From JAJTFA01 sp051715425 (GTDB lineage Bacteria > Bacteroidota > Bacteroidia > UKL13-3), in the NCBI GenBank assembly GCA_051715425.1, contig JBPXJS010000044.1, positions 62,001 to 126,000 on the forward strand: a stretch of DNA of 64,000 nt, given 5' to 3'. A model generated the notes under the pieces. The model did not search any database. It saw only the letters and a list, made by a program, of their open reading frames with translations, and was not told where the DNA came from. Positions within the stretch are counted from its first letter, which is position 1. Each line of letters begins with the position of its first letter. Position numbers and translations under genes: made by a program. This document shows, one piece after another, positions 8,645 to 17,751 of this stretch.

Positions 8645-10172
8645 CAGATATTCTGGCCTGCTTTATCTTTTGCCATTGGCCATTCTTATCATCTTCCTTA
8701 TTATTAGGGGACAAAATCAACTCACTGGAGATTTCGGAAATTATTATTACGCGGCCCGTTTTTTAATTGAAGGGAAATGGGGTACCTGGATTTACGATCC
8801 TGCCGCATTTAATCTGGCCATATATGAAACCGGGCAAAGGGATTTCTTCCTTAATTTCACATCTGTACCTCCGCTTTCAGTTTTAATCTGCACCCCCTTT
8901 ACGTTTGCAGGGGTTGCCCACGCCAAATTGATATGGAATATATTAAACGGGATACTCCTCCTTTTTGCTTTTTACAGGATTCAAACTTATTACCCAATGC
9001 CGGTGTGGTTATGGGCTTGTTTTCCATTATTATTTTACACTCCTTTAAGAGGCAATTTTTATGAGGGTCAGCTTTATATCCTGCTGTTTTATACGTTAAC
9101 TGAGGGGTATATACAATATGAAAAAGGCAATATATGGTTGGCATCAGGCTTATGGGCACTGGGTATTCACCTTAAAATTATTACAGCAGTCATTTTGTTT
9201 TTCCTGCTGCTTCAAAAAGATTTAAAAGCCTTTTTTGGTTTGGTTTTAACGCTGCTGTTATTGATGCTTGTGTCACTTCCTTTTATCGGATATGATATTT
9301 GGCACGGATATATATTTAATATCCTGCCCCGCCTTTTTGACGGTGAAATTAATTGTCCCTATGCGCTCAATTATCAAAGTGCGCAGGTATTGCTCAAAAC
9401 CATGTTTGTTCCCGATGCGTTGTGGAATCAGGAGAATTGGTTTAATCAGCCACAGCTTTATTACCGCTTACTCCTTTTATTTAAGTTGATGGTTCTGGGT
9501 TTTGCCATGTTGTGTTCATTGTCAAATGTTGAACGCAAGGTTAAGTTTGGCGTATGGATATTGGTTGCTTTGCTTACCAGTGGTTATGGCAATAGTTTTA
9601 GTTTACTCTTACTCGCTTTACCATTGTTTTTTTTCTATCCAATGTTTTTAAAACAGCGGATGCTACTCGTTCTTTTTACTGTAGTATTATTTCTTTGTGT
9701 TAATCTGCCCTATCAATGGTTTGTTGAGTGGTATTTGCCTCTCCGGTTTCCAAGATTATACTTTTTAATTGCTCTTTTATTTGCTGGAGTATGGTTGTGC
9801 CAGATCCGTTTCAGGTGGTATTATGTATTGGCTCCTGTTCTTCTTGCTGCAGTTTCTTTGGGTCAGAAAGAAACAAAACAAAATTATTTTTTCAAGAAAG
9901 AAGAGGCCCTGCTTGTTACTGATTTTTCTATTGTAAATAACGAGGTTGTTTTTTCGTATTTTAATTTACAGGGACCTGCTCAGAAATCAATTCCGTTACT
10001 ATTTAAAGTAGATAAGGAAACATGCACCGGATTAACTTTTTCAATCACTAACGGAAAACAAAAGTCGTGTGTGATAAATGACAGTCTTGAAATTTATTTG
10101 TCGGACGAAAACAGAGGCGTAGGCTTTAATACCCTACGTTATAAACTCCTGAAAGAGCAGGTTAAATTATGA
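8622..10172 (+). CDS. GT87-like (DUF2029) membrane glycosyltransferase
   Basis: A 516-residue polytopic membrane protein. After the first helix it has LTGDFGNYYYAARFL and WIYDPAAFN, matching the DUF2029/GT87 family of polyprenyl-phosphate-sugar transferases (known members include mycobacterial mannosyltransferases), where the first-loop Asp is important. About ten helices follow to residue 410, then a soluble tail of about 100 residues. The start is a TTG at 8622, inside the end of the sugar transferase gene; no ATG occurs in frame before the first helices. The 3' end overlaps the second flippase gene by 4 bp (ATGA). It may add a side-branch sugar on the periplasmic side of the glycan. Confidence 0.75.
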   Translation: MEIKKHISRYSGLLYLLPLAILIIFLIIRGQNQLTGDFGNYYYAARFLIEGKWGTWIYDPAAFNLAIYETGQRDFFLNFTSVPPLSVLICTPFTFAGVAHAKLIWNILNGILLLFAFYRIQTYYPMPVWLWACFPLLFYTPLRGNFYEGQLYILLFYTLTEGYIQYEKGNIWLASGLWALGIHLKIITAVILFFLLLQKDLKAFFGLVLTLLLLMLVSLPFIGYDIWHGYIFNILPRLFDGEINCPYALNYQSAQVLLKTMFVPDALWNQENWFNQPQLYYRLLLLFKLMVLGFAMLCSLSNVERKVKFGVWILVALLTSGYGNSFSLLLLALPLFFFYPMFLKQRMLLVLFTVVLFLCVNLPYQWFVEWYLPLRFPRLYFLIALLFAGVWLCQIRFRWYYVLAPVLLAAVSLGQKETKQNYFFKKEEALLVTDFSIVNNEVVFSYFNLQGPAQKSIPLLFKVDKETCTGLTFSITNGKQKSCVINDSLEIYLSDENRGVGFNTLRYKLLKEQVKL

Positions 10173-11392
10173 GTATATTTCCTGTTTCTGATGTGTTTTA
10201 CAGGCGAATGGTGGCGGTGTTGGCCAATACAACTACGCAGCTTTTGCCATATGCCGCAAACCTACTTATTTCTTTTGTGGTAATTAACCAATACAGCGCT
10301 GATTGGTGGGGTAAACTAAACACCTTGCAGGTTTTTTGGGTACTGGCAGTTGCAGGTATGGCATGGGGAAACAAAGAGTTTTTATTACGCGAGTTCAGCA
10401 AAACCCCATCAGGTATCCGTTCATTATGGAGAGGAATGTTGCTGGCTCGTTTGCCGCTGTTGTTGTTATCAGTGCTGCTGTCTTTTTTTATGCTTTCAGT
10501 AAGCACGGAAGAAACCATGCATCTCACCATCTGGCTTGTTGCAGGTTATTTCTCTCAATCTGCAGATGTGCTGGTTTTGTATCATAAAAAATTTATCAAT
10601 GGTATACTGGCCGAATCATTATCTATTATAACCGGTTTGCTGGGTTTGTTCCTCCTCAGGGATAAGATGTCGTATCAGGTATTAATTTCTATTCTGTCAG
10701 TTATGCAGGTGGTAAAGGCCATTGTTTTGCTCTTCTTTTTTTATAGGATGGGATCAGGTAAGCAGCAACAGGAAAATTTTTCAGGATGGAGCAGTTTCAG
10801 GCACGCCTCCGTATTTGCTTTGCTTGGTTTTACCGGATTGTTTTTTTCCAGAAGCAACCTGGTTTGTGCCGATATTTATCTGGATGATACAAGCCTTGCC
10901 GGATTTCGTGTGCTTATTGGTATATTAATTATGATACAGGCCGGGAGTGCTTTTTTGTTTCAACCTTTTGCCGGAGGGTTTTACAGGTTAGATCATCAGC
11001 GTGCAAGGCAATTAAGCCGGTCGTTTGTTTTACCGGGGTTTGTGTTAAGTATACTGGTATCATTGATACTTGAACCTTTTATGCGCATATTTTTTAAAAT
11101 GCCCCTCGATTTACCTTCAGTGGTTTCCTCCGCTCTTTTTATGTTTGCAGCCTATATCAGCTTACCCTCAGCATACGAATTGTTCAGAAGAAATAAAGTA
11201 AGAACAGTAGTAATCATTAATTTGGTGGCCACATTGTTGCAATACGGTTTATACCTGGTGCTGATGAATACCTGGAAACCTTCTACTTCTTTGGCATTGG
11301 TTGCTGCCGCTGCCGCACAATGTGTTATAGCTGCCATGTTTATATTGGTTGTGGGCCGTTTAAAGATTACCATTAATAATCAAAATCCCTGA
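10169..11392 (+). CDS. Second Wzx-like flippase/membrane transporter
   Basis: A 407-residue protein made almost entirely of hydrophobic helices (about 10-12), with a start region (RRMVAVLANTTTQLLPYAAN) and KEFLLREFS reminiscent of polysaccharide transporters of the Wzx/MurJ-like superfamily. The ATG overlaps the stop codon of the GT87-like gene as ATGA. Its presence in the same operon as the truncated flippase at the left edge suggests either two polymers or two translocation steps. Sequence identity to Wzx is low by eye, so the assignment rests on topology and context. It ends the polysaccharide-type gene run; the lipoprotein gene at 11407 follows after 14 bp. Confidence 0.6.
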   Translation: MSIFPVSDVFYRRMVAVLANTTTQLLPYAANLLISFVVINQYSADWWGKLNTLQVFWVLAVAGMAWGNKEFLLREFSKTPSGIRSLWRGMLLARLPLLLLSVLLSFFMLSVSTEETMHLTIWLVAGYFSQSADVLVLYHKKFINGILAESLSIITGLLGLFLLRDKMSYQVLISILSVMQVVKAIVLLFFFYRMGSGKQQQENFSGWSSFRHASVFALLGFTGLFFSRSNLVCADIYLDDTSLAGFRVLIGILIMIQAGSAFLFQPFAGGFYRLDHQRARQLSRSFVLPGFVLSILVSLILEPFMRIFFKMPLDLPSVVSSALFMFAAYISLPSAYELFRRNKVRTVVIINLVATLLQYGLYLVLMNTWKPSTSLALVAAAAAQCVIAAMFILVVGRLKITINNQNP

Positions 11393-11406
11393 TATTTGAG
11401 ACGTTT

Positions 11407-12576
11407 ATGAAAAAGGCGGTTTATTGGTTTTTATTGTTTACCATACTTCTTATGCTGGCAGATGCCTGCAAGCATGAAGCCGAGGAATTGGTGATAACAG
11501 AACCCGAATTGAGCATTGTTCTGCGCTGGCACAAGGGCTACTCTGCCGAAACAGCAGCAGATGCTGAAACAGCCCTTAAATGGACCTTATCTTACCTTGG
11601 TGCAGCATTGCCTGCGGGTAGTTTTAAACAAACAGTAAGCTGGGTTAGCCTCTATGAGATGCAATTAAATCTGGCACAAGCCGGCTTTAGCGAAAATGCA
11701 CAAGGGTATTTAAAACAATTGCTTCATTTACTTAGAACGTCTGATGAATATCAGCAGAAAAAAAGTATTGATCTGGGCCGTTTTATTGCATTAACCATTG
11801 GTTCTTCAAACCACTATTATGCTATTACCGGTGCTGCCGGATTATTCAGTTTATACCCGCCACAATACATATACGATACCACGAAAGTGGCCTTAACAAA
11901 ATCAACAGTAAGTAAGGTTCACCGGTTAATTGAAGTGCCCTATGCAGGTGCAGGAGCTTTGGGTTTATCGTATATAGCACATGAAGGAACAGGCCGGCTG
12001 GATAGCAATACTTTTCATATAGAGGAGCATGAAGTAATAGATGTGATGGCTAATGGCCAGTTGCGTGTGGCAATGTATGAAAGTGCAACCGGTCGTTTAA
12101 GAGCCTATGCCGATCAGATGGTGTCTGACGGGGGGAAACCTGCTAAATGCCTCTGGTGTCATGAACTGTATTTTAACCCTTCGTTTGCAGGAACTATGGA
12201 TGATGTTCCCGGCTATTATACCGTAAATAATTTTCAGCAAAAAGTGACTGCTACTATGACTGTTTTAAACCAGTACAGAACCACATTAAACGGAGATATT
12301 GATTTTAATGCCAAACAGGAGCATGCACAAATGGAGTTAAGTTATATCAGTTTTATGGAACCTTCTGCCGACAGGTTGGCGCTGGAGTGGGGAGTAAGCA
12401 AAGCAGAGGTAGAAACAATCATGTCGGGATTTACTACACATATTTACCCGGAATTTCCTTTTCTTGGTCAATTATATTATCGTTATGAGGCAGAACTTAA
12501 GGCACCTTTTAAGGGTGTTCAGGTTCCAACCTCCATACGGGAGCCATCTACTTATGAACCCAATCTCTTAAGATGA
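11407..12576 (+). CDS. Lipoprotein with a single CxxCH haem-c motif, unknown function
   Basis: I do not recognise this 389-residue family. The N-terminus is a lipoprotein signal: positively charged start, hydrophobic core, then LADAC with the acylated Cys at residue 21, so it should be anchored in a membrane facing the periplasm. Residues 248-252 read CLWCH, a CxxCH motif that normally binds haem c covalently, followed by ELYFNPSF. No second motif is seen; other His and Met residues could serve as the distal ligand. The motif could instead be a thiol or zinc site. The stop overlaps the start of the SPASM radical SAM gene by 4 bp (ATGA), so the two are translationally coupled and likely act in one pathway. 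Confidence 0.7.
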   Translation: MKKAVYWFLLFTILLMLADACKHEAEELVITEPELSIVLRWHKGYSAETAADAETALKWTLSYLGAALPAGSFKQTVSWVSLYEMQLNLAQAGFSENAQGYLKQLLHLLRTSDEYQQKKSIDLGRFIALTIGSSNHYYAITGAAGLFSLYPPQYIYDTTKVALTKSTVSKVHRLIEVPYAGAGALGLSYIAHEGTGRLDSNTFHIEEHEVIDVMANGQLRVAMYESATGRLRAYADQMVSDGGKPAKCLWCHELYFNPSFAGTMDDVPGYYTVNNFQQKVTATMTVLNQYRTTLNGDIDFNAKQEHAQMELSYISFMEPSADRLALEWGVSKAEVETIMSGFTTHIYPEFPFLGQLYYRYEAELKAPFKGVQVPTSIREPSTYEPNLLR

Positions 12577-13655
12577 GTATTACACATAAAATACACCGGA
12601 TAAACGAAATGGTGTTGCCCAAACACCTGTTTTATGGGCCTGAATGGCTGGTATTGGGCGTTAACAATGTTTGTAACCTACATTGTAAAATGTGTGATGT
12701 GGGCAATGGAAATACTGATACCAATTTTGCTCAAAACCTTACAGGCACCAAACCGCTAAATATGCCCTGGGAACTGATAAGCAAAATTTTGGAAGAGGCT
12801 GCACACTATTATCCCCAAACAAAAATAGGATATGCATTTACAGAGCCACTGGTGTACCCTCATCTGATGGAATCGCTTGAGCTTGCATCAGCCAAAGGAT
12901 TATATACAGCTTTAACTACAAACGCGCTTACTTTGCCTCAAAAGGCAGCAGACCTTGGCCGGTGCGGACTAAATGAAATTAATATTTCTCTGGATGGGAC
13001 TCAGGAAGTGCATAATTATATCAGGGGCAATAAGCAATCTTTTCAAAAAGCAGTAGAGGGAATAGAAAAACTGCTTACACTTTCTTCACGACCCGATATT
13101 TCAGTTTTTTGTGTAATTACCGAGTGGAATATTGAAAACATGCTGGAGTTTGTTACCTTTTTTAATCAATACCCGCTTAAACAAATCGGGTTTATGCATA
13201 CCAACTTTACCCCCGACTGGCTGGCTCTGGAGCATAATAAAGTGTATGGCCATAGCTATCCAGCCACCTTATCCAATACAGATGAGATTGATCTTACCAA
13301 AATGGATTTAGAACAACTATGGAAACAAATGGAGGCAATACATCAAACCCGTTGGAATTTTCCGGTAAGTTTTTCTCCCAATCTCCGGTCAAAGGAGCAA
13401 CTCATGACATTTTACCACCAACCAGAAAAGAAAATTGGTAAACGTTGCAATGATGTATTCCGTAATGTGATGATTAAATCCGATGGGTCGGTAATACCAG
13501 CACACGGCAGGTGTTATAACCTTACCATCGGAAATATTTATCAATCAACCCTGCCGGAAATTTGGAACAGTTCAGTAATTGCCGAATTCAGAAAAACGAT
13601 AAATAAAGCCGGTGGTTTGCTTCCGGCCTGCACCAGGTGTTGCAGTGCATTCTAA
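12573..13655 (+). CDS. Radical SAM protein with SPASM-like C-terminus
   Basis: A 360-residue radical SAM enzyme. The 4Fe-4S-SAM site is VCNLHCKMC with Cys 34, 38 and 41 (CxxxCxxC). GYAFTEPLVYP near residue 86 is in the place of the GGE-type SAM-contact motif, and NISLDGTQEVHNYIRG near residue 137 is typical of the SPASM/MoaA-like branch. C-terminal cysteines at 292, 314, 353, 356 and 357 could bind an auxiliary cluster. The ATG overlaps the upstream CxxCH lipoprotein stop. The methyltransferase gene follows after 5 bp. SPASM proteins modify peptides, nucleotides, sugars or lipids; the substrate here is unknown, though the neighbouring glycan genes make a small-molecule or glycolipid target plausible. 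Confidence 0.85.
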   Translation: MSITHKIHRINEMVLPKHLFYGPEWLVLGVNNVCNLHCKMCDVGNGNTDTNFAQNLTGTKPLNMPWELISKILEEAAHYYPQTKIGYAFTEPLVYPHLMESLELASAKGLYTALTTNALTLPQKAADLGRCGLNEINISLDGTQEVHNYIRGNKQSFQKAVEGIEKLLTLSSRPDISVFCVITEWNIENMLEFVTFFNQYPLKQIGFMHTNFTPDWLALEHNKVYGHSYPATLSNTDEIDLTKMDLEQLWKQMEAIHQTRWNFPVSFSPNLRSKEQLMTFYHQPEKKIGKRCNDVFRNVMIKSDGSVIPAHGRCYNLTIGNIYQSTLPEIWNSSVIAEFRKTINKAGGLLPACTRCCSAF

Positions 13656-13660
13656 GTGTT

Positions 13661-14458
13661 ATGGGATTTCAACTGCTTTTTTATTTTGCTAAAACGGGTA
13701 CCGCTTACCTTCATCCCGGAGGCAAACGTGCTACCGCCAAACTTACCAAACACCTGGAGATTAAAGGCAGCATGTCGGTCCTGGAAATTGGATGTGGTAC
13801 CGGGGCTACATTGGCTGATCTGGCATTGATACCTGATATTAAACTTACGGGTGTTGATATTTCTGAAACCATGCTGGATATGGCGGAAGAACGATTATCA
13901 TATTGCCATAAAAGCAAAGTGGTAAATCTGTGCCTTATTAAACCCGATGGAAAACTGCCGTTTGCCGATCATACTTTTGATGCTGCTTATGCCGAATCCA
14001 TTTTAGCCATTGCGGAAACAGATACACTGCCTGTATTGCTCAAAGAAATTTACAGGGTATTAAAACCCGGAGCAAGGTTTATTGCCCTTGATGCCATCTG
14101 GAAAGAGGGTACGAAACCTGATGTTATCAGGCGAATCAATCAGCAGTGCCGCAAAGATTTTGGGATTATACAAAGCCTGCAGCAACCTGCTACATTAAAA
14201 CAATGGACAGATACATTTACACAAACCGGGTTTTCTTTGATCCTTTCTCAGCAAATAACTAAAGCTGATCTGTTGGAAAATGAATATCAGATAACCAACC
14301 CGCTTTCCGATAAATTCACTAAAAGAAAGCAGTTGCTCTCATGGGTTAACCCTCTTTTATGGTATTACCGGCTATTGGTGGTAATTCGCTTAAAAACCAG
14401 GCACCGGCACGATGGGGCCTGGCTGGAAAACTGCCTTTTTGTGATGAAGAAAACATAA
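13661..14458 (+). CDS. Class I SAM-dependent methyltransferase (UbiE-like)
   Basis: A 265-residue Rossmann-fold methyltransferase. Motif I is LEIGCGTG (residues 41-48), followed by LTGVDIS with the acidic residue that holds the SAM ribose; FADHTFDAAYAES is motif II-like and LKEIYRVLKPGARF is the motif III region usual in UbiE/Methyltransf_11 proteins. The start was set at the ATG at 13661, 5 bp after the SPASM gene; an upstream TTG at 13637 lies inside that gene. It sits in the radical SAM cluster and probably methylates an intermediate of the same pathway. O-, C- and N-methylation cannot be told apart. Confidence 0.8.
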   Translation: MGFQLLFYFAKTGTAYLHPGGKRATAKLTKHLEIKGSMSVLEIGCGTGATLADLALIPDIKLTGVDISETMLDMAEERLSYCHKSKVVNLCLIKPDGKLPFADHTFDAAYAESILAIAETDTLPVLLKEIYRVLKPGARFIALDAIWKEGTKPDVIRRINQQCRKDFGIIQSLQQPATLKQWTDTFTQTGFSLILSQQITKADLLENEYQITNPLSDKFTKRKQLLSWVNPLLWYYRLLVVIRLKTRHRHDGAWLENCLFVMKKT

Positions 14459-14585
14459 GAGGCGAAAAGCCCGGGGCAATCAGTTCGCATCAGCCAAAAC
14501 AACAATATGTCACATTAAATAAATGCTTTTATACACTAATTTGTTTTCATTACATTGCGGGCAATGATGCCTGAGTTTTTGAGCA

Positions 14586-16085
14586 ATGAATAATATTCTT
14601 CTTTTTAATCCCCGCAGTGCCGAAAAAAAATACCGCATACCCATGTCGGTACTTCAGGTTGCAGCAGCTGTGGAGGGTAAATATAACTGGATTATAGTGG
14701 ATGGTAACAGAGAAACCAATCCACTGGCAAAAATATTATCTTACCTGCAAACCGGTGAGGTAAAGTATGTGGGTTTTACTGTAATGCCTGGTCCGCAGCT
14801 AAAACAAGCCATTCCTTTTGCAAAAGAGATTAAGCAAAAATACCCTCACCTTACCATGGTTTGGGGAGGATATTTTGCTGCCAATCAGCATAAGGTGGTT
14901 TTGGAATCCGGTTTTGTGGATTATGTCATAAATGGCCCCGGAGATTATGCTTTCCCCTCTTTAATTGATGCCCTTGAAAGTGGCAGCGATGTATCAGGTA
15001 TTGAAAACCTTATTTATGTAAAAGAGGGAAAAATACATAAAACACCTAAAGCCGAGTTGGTGAATTACGATGAGCTAAATCCACTCCCTTACGATAAACT
15101 GAATCAATTTTACAGCATTGAAAAATACCTGGGTAAAACCTATCTGGGTAAAAAAACGCTTGCTTACCACAGCAGTTTTGGGTGCCCTTTTACCTGTTCT
15201 TTTTGTGCAGTGGTTCCCATTTATAATGCAAGGTGGAAAGGCAAATCAGCCAAAGGAGTTTATGAGGATGTGATGTATATCAAAAACAAATGGGGTGCTG
15301 ATGCCATTGAGTTTCATGATAACAATTTTTTCGTTTCTGAAAAAAGGGTGGTGGAGTTTTCCAACCTCATGAAAAATGAGAATATGATCTGGTGGGGTGA
15401 AGGTAGGATAGATACCATTAATAAATATAGCGATACCACTTTGGCTTTGATGCGTGAAGCCGGCTGTAAAATGATTTTTTTTGGTGCGGAAACCGGCAAT
15501 GATGAGGTACTGAAAAAAATGGATAAAGGCGGTACGCAAACAGGGGAGCAGATTGCCGCATTTGCCGCACGCATGAAACGTTTTGATATTATTCCGGAAT
15601 ATTCTTTTGTACTCGGAACACCTGGGGATACACCTCAGCAGGTGATGAAACAAATTGATGAGGATATTCAGTTTATTAAACGCATTAAGGATATAAATCC
15701 GGCAACGGAAATTATTATTTATGTGTATAGCCCGGTGCCTACTGAAGGATCGGATATGTATAATAAAGTGCTTGAAAGTGGTTTTCGTTTTCCCCAACAC
15801 CTGGAAGACTGGCTCCATCAGGAGTGGGAGAGTTTCGACTTAAGAAAAAATCCGCTTACCCCCTGGCTTACTCCTGAAATGATTGATAAGATAAAAAATT
15901 TCGAAACGGTATTGAATGCATATTATCCAACAGTATCGGATATCCGCATGAAAAACTACCAGCGTAAATTGATTAAAAGTATCAGTGGATTCAGGTATAA
16001 AAAAGGAATATACAGCATGCCTTATGAGTTAAAGGTTTTGCAAAAAGTATGGAATTACCGGCAACCGGAAATACAGGGATTTTAA
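14586..16085 (+). CDS. B12-binding-domain radical SAM protein (copy 1)
   Basis: A 499-residue protein of the class with an N-terminal cobalamin-binding-type domain followed by a radical SAM domain. The first 150 residues have the Rossmann-like layout (ILLFNPRS, IIVDGNRE, MVWGGYFA, VDYVINGPGDYAF); no DxHxxG motif is present, so any cobalamin would be bound without a His ligand. The cluster site CPFTCSFC gives Cys 200, 204 and 207, and FFGAETGND is the usual strand for SAM binding. Such enzymes perform radical C-methylation, ring contraction or P-methylation. It stands 127 bp after the methyltransferase gene. Two further proteins of the same class lie at 17744 and 19300. Confidence 0.85.
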   Translation: MNNILLFNPRSAEKKYRIPMSVLQVAAAVEGKYNWIIVDGNRETNPLAKILSYLQTGEVKYVGFTVMPGPQLKQAIPFAKEIKQKYPHLTMVWGGYFAANQHKVVLESGFVDYVINGPGDYAFPSLIDALESGSDVSGIENLIYVKEGKIHKTPKAELVNYDELNPLPYDKLNQFYSIEKYLGKTYLGKKTLAYHSSFGCPFTCSFCAVVPIYNARWKGKSAKGVYEDVMYIKNKWGADAIEFHDNNFFVSEKRVVEFSNLMKNENMIWWGEGRIDTINKYSDTTLALMREAGCKMIFFGAETGNDEVLKKMDKGGTQTGEQIAAFAARMKRFDIIPEYSFVLGTPGDTPQQVMKQIDEDIQFIKRIKDINPATEIIIYVYSPVPTEGSDMYNKVLESGFRFPQHLEDWLHQEWESFDLRKNPLTPWLTPEMIDKIKNFETVLNAYYPTVSDIRMKNYQRKLIKSISGFRYKKGIYSMPYELKVLQKVWNYRQPEIQGF

Positions 16086-16130
16086 TGTGGAATGGTATGG
16101 ATGCTTATTACAAAACCAATAGTGCTGTAG

Positions 16131-16802
16131 ATGAAACCCATGTATAAATTGATTAAATGGGTTGTTTCTGTTTTCATTAGGCCTGTTTTGGTTTGGTATA
16201 TGAAAAAGGAAAGGAACTACAGCAAAAACGGGATAACCCTTACCATATTCCCTGGCGTATTTCATCCAGGCTTTTTTTTTAGCACAAGCTTTTTGTGGCA
16301 ATTACTGGATAAAGAACAGTTAACAGGCAAAACATTGCTGGAGTTGGGTGCCGGAAGCGGATTTATATCTTTTCAGTCAGCGGCCGCGGCAGCAACAGTT
16401 ACGGCATCAGATATCAGCAGCATAGCCATAAAAGGATTGGAATACAATGCAAACAAATTAAATATTCCGGTAAACATTGTTCGCTCTGATTTGTTTGATG
16501 AGATACCGGTTAATACGTTCGATTATATCATCATTAATCCTCCATATTACCCGCGCAATGCCGAAACAGAACCTGAAAAGGCCTGGTTTTGTGGTGCAGA
16601 CTTTGAATATTTTAAAAAATTATTCAGTCAGTTAAAGGAATACATGAGCCCTGAAACACAGGTCTGGATGTCGCTTTCCGAAGATTGTAACATAAACATG
16701 ATACAGAAACTGGCTGATCGGGAGGGATTTGTTTTTAGATTAAAACAAAAAAAACGATTTATTTGGGAGTTAAATTACATTTATCAGATTGCTATACAAT
16801 AA
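16131..16802 (+). CDS. Methyltransferase with NPPY motif (HemK/PrmC-like)
   Basis: A 223-residue class I methyltransferase. Motif I is LELGAGSG (residues 70-77), TASDIS follows at 91, and INPPYYPR (135-142) is the N/D-PPY motif IV found in N6-adenine, glutamine-N5 and release-factor methyltransferases, where it positions a planar nitrogen. The N-terminus has a hydrophobic segment (residues 8-24) that may contact the membrane. Its end overlaps the start of the nucleotidyltransferase-fold gene by 14 bp if the TTG at 16789 is used. In a radical SAM cluster the likely target is an amide or amino group on a small molecule, but this is inference. Confidence 0.75.
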   Translation: MKPMYKLIKWVVSVFIRPVLVWYMKKERNYSKNGITLTIFPGVFHPGFFFSTSFLWQLLDKEQLTGKTLLELGAGSGFISFQSAAAAATVTASDISSIAIKGLEYNANKLNIPVNIVRSDLFDEIPVNTFDYIIINPPYYPRNAETEPEKAWFCGADFEYFKKLFSQLKEYMSPETQVWMSLSEDCNINMIQKLADREGFVFRLKQKKRFIWELNYIYQIAIQ

Positions 16803-17751
16803 CAGATCCATACAAAGTACCTCAGGTTTTGCGCTGAATGCAACGGAGACTTCTTTTATAGAGGTTCTCTTATACTTTGGCATTTTTAACTATCCGTTAA
16901 AAGCTGATGAGGTGGTTTTGTTCTCTTCGCTTCCACTGAAACTTACTTCTGATGAGGCTGCGGAAATACTCGATAAATTGGTGGAAGCCGGAATGGTGTA
17001 TGCTAACGGAGTTTATTATTCCCTGTCAGATGATAAATCGCAGCTAAAAAGGCGACTGGATGGAAATAAAAAAGCGGCTTCTTACCAGATAAAGGCCGGC
17101 AGGTATGGCCGCATCATACAAAGTTTTCCTTTTGTGCGAAGCGTTTGCGTTTCCGGTTCACTCTCCAAGGGATTTGTTGATGAAAAAGGCGATATAGATT
17201 ATTTTATCATTACCAAACCCCAGCGGCTTTGGGTTGCCCGTACCTTGCTTATTGCCTTTAAAAAAATATTTCTGTTTAATAGCCACCGGTATTTTTGTGT
17301 AAACTATTTTGTAGATACCAATCACCTGGAGATACCGGATAAAAATATTTTTACCGCAACAGAGCTGCTTACTTTGCTGCCGGTAACAGGATCTGAACAC
17401 TTTGAGCACCTGCTGGAAGCCAATCCATGGGCTTTACCTTTTTTGCCAAATATCAAAGTTAGGCACGATAATGCCAGCAGAAGCAATTCGGGCCCTGTCA
17501 AACGTTTTTTTGAGTTTATACTAAACAATAGTTTGGGAGATCGGATAGATACTTTTTTTATGAAATTAACCATTAAAAGATGGAGGGCTAAATTCAGCTA
17601 TTTATCTGCAATGGATTTTGAAAATGCGTTGAGGTCCAGAAAATATGTTTCTAAACACCATCCTCAAAATTTTCAGAAAAGGGTATTGCAGCAACTGGAG
17701 AAAGAGAGACAGCTTTTTGAGGAAAAGTTTAATGTGTTGCTGAATGGCTGA
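16789..17751 (+). CDS. wHTH plus nucleotidyltransferase-fold protein
   Basis: A 320-residue protein with two recognisable parts. Residues 20-80 (VLLYFGIFNYPLKADEV, LVEAGMVYANGVYYSL) look like a winged-helix domain. Residues 115-150 contain SGSLSKGFVDEKGDIDYFII, a Pol-beta/MNT-type nucleotidyltransferase core with GS at 123-124 and the metal-binding pair D135 and D137. The rest is helical and basic. The start is a TTG; no in-frame ATG exists nearby. It overlaps both neighbours (14 bp upstream, 8 bp downstream), so it belongs to the operon. It may transfer a nucleotidyl group to a small molecule or protein in the radical SAM pathway, or regulate it. It is not a minimal toxin-antitoxin MNT protein given its length and setting. 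Confidence 0.65.
   Translation: MLYNNRSIQSTSGFALNATETSFIEVLLYFGIFNYPLKADEVVLFSSLPLKLTSDEAAEILDKLVEAGMVYANGVYYSLSDDKSQLKRRLDGNKKAASYQIKAGRYGRIIQSFPFVRSVCVSGSLSKGFVDEKGDIDYFIITKPQRLWVARTLLIAFKKIFLFNSHRYFCVNYFVDTNHLEIPDKNIFTATELLTLLPVTGSEHFEHLLEANPWALPFLPNIKVRHDNASRSNSGPVKRFFEFILNNSLGDRIDTFFMKLTIKRWRAKFSYLSAMDFENALRSRKYVSKHHPQNFQKRVLQQLEKERQLFEEKFNVLLNG

Noticed and set aside
15246..15818. 190-residue open frame antisense to the first B12-type radical SAM gene
   Set aside because: It runs exactly opposite a well-supported radical SAM gene and shows no domain pattern; it is a shadow frame.
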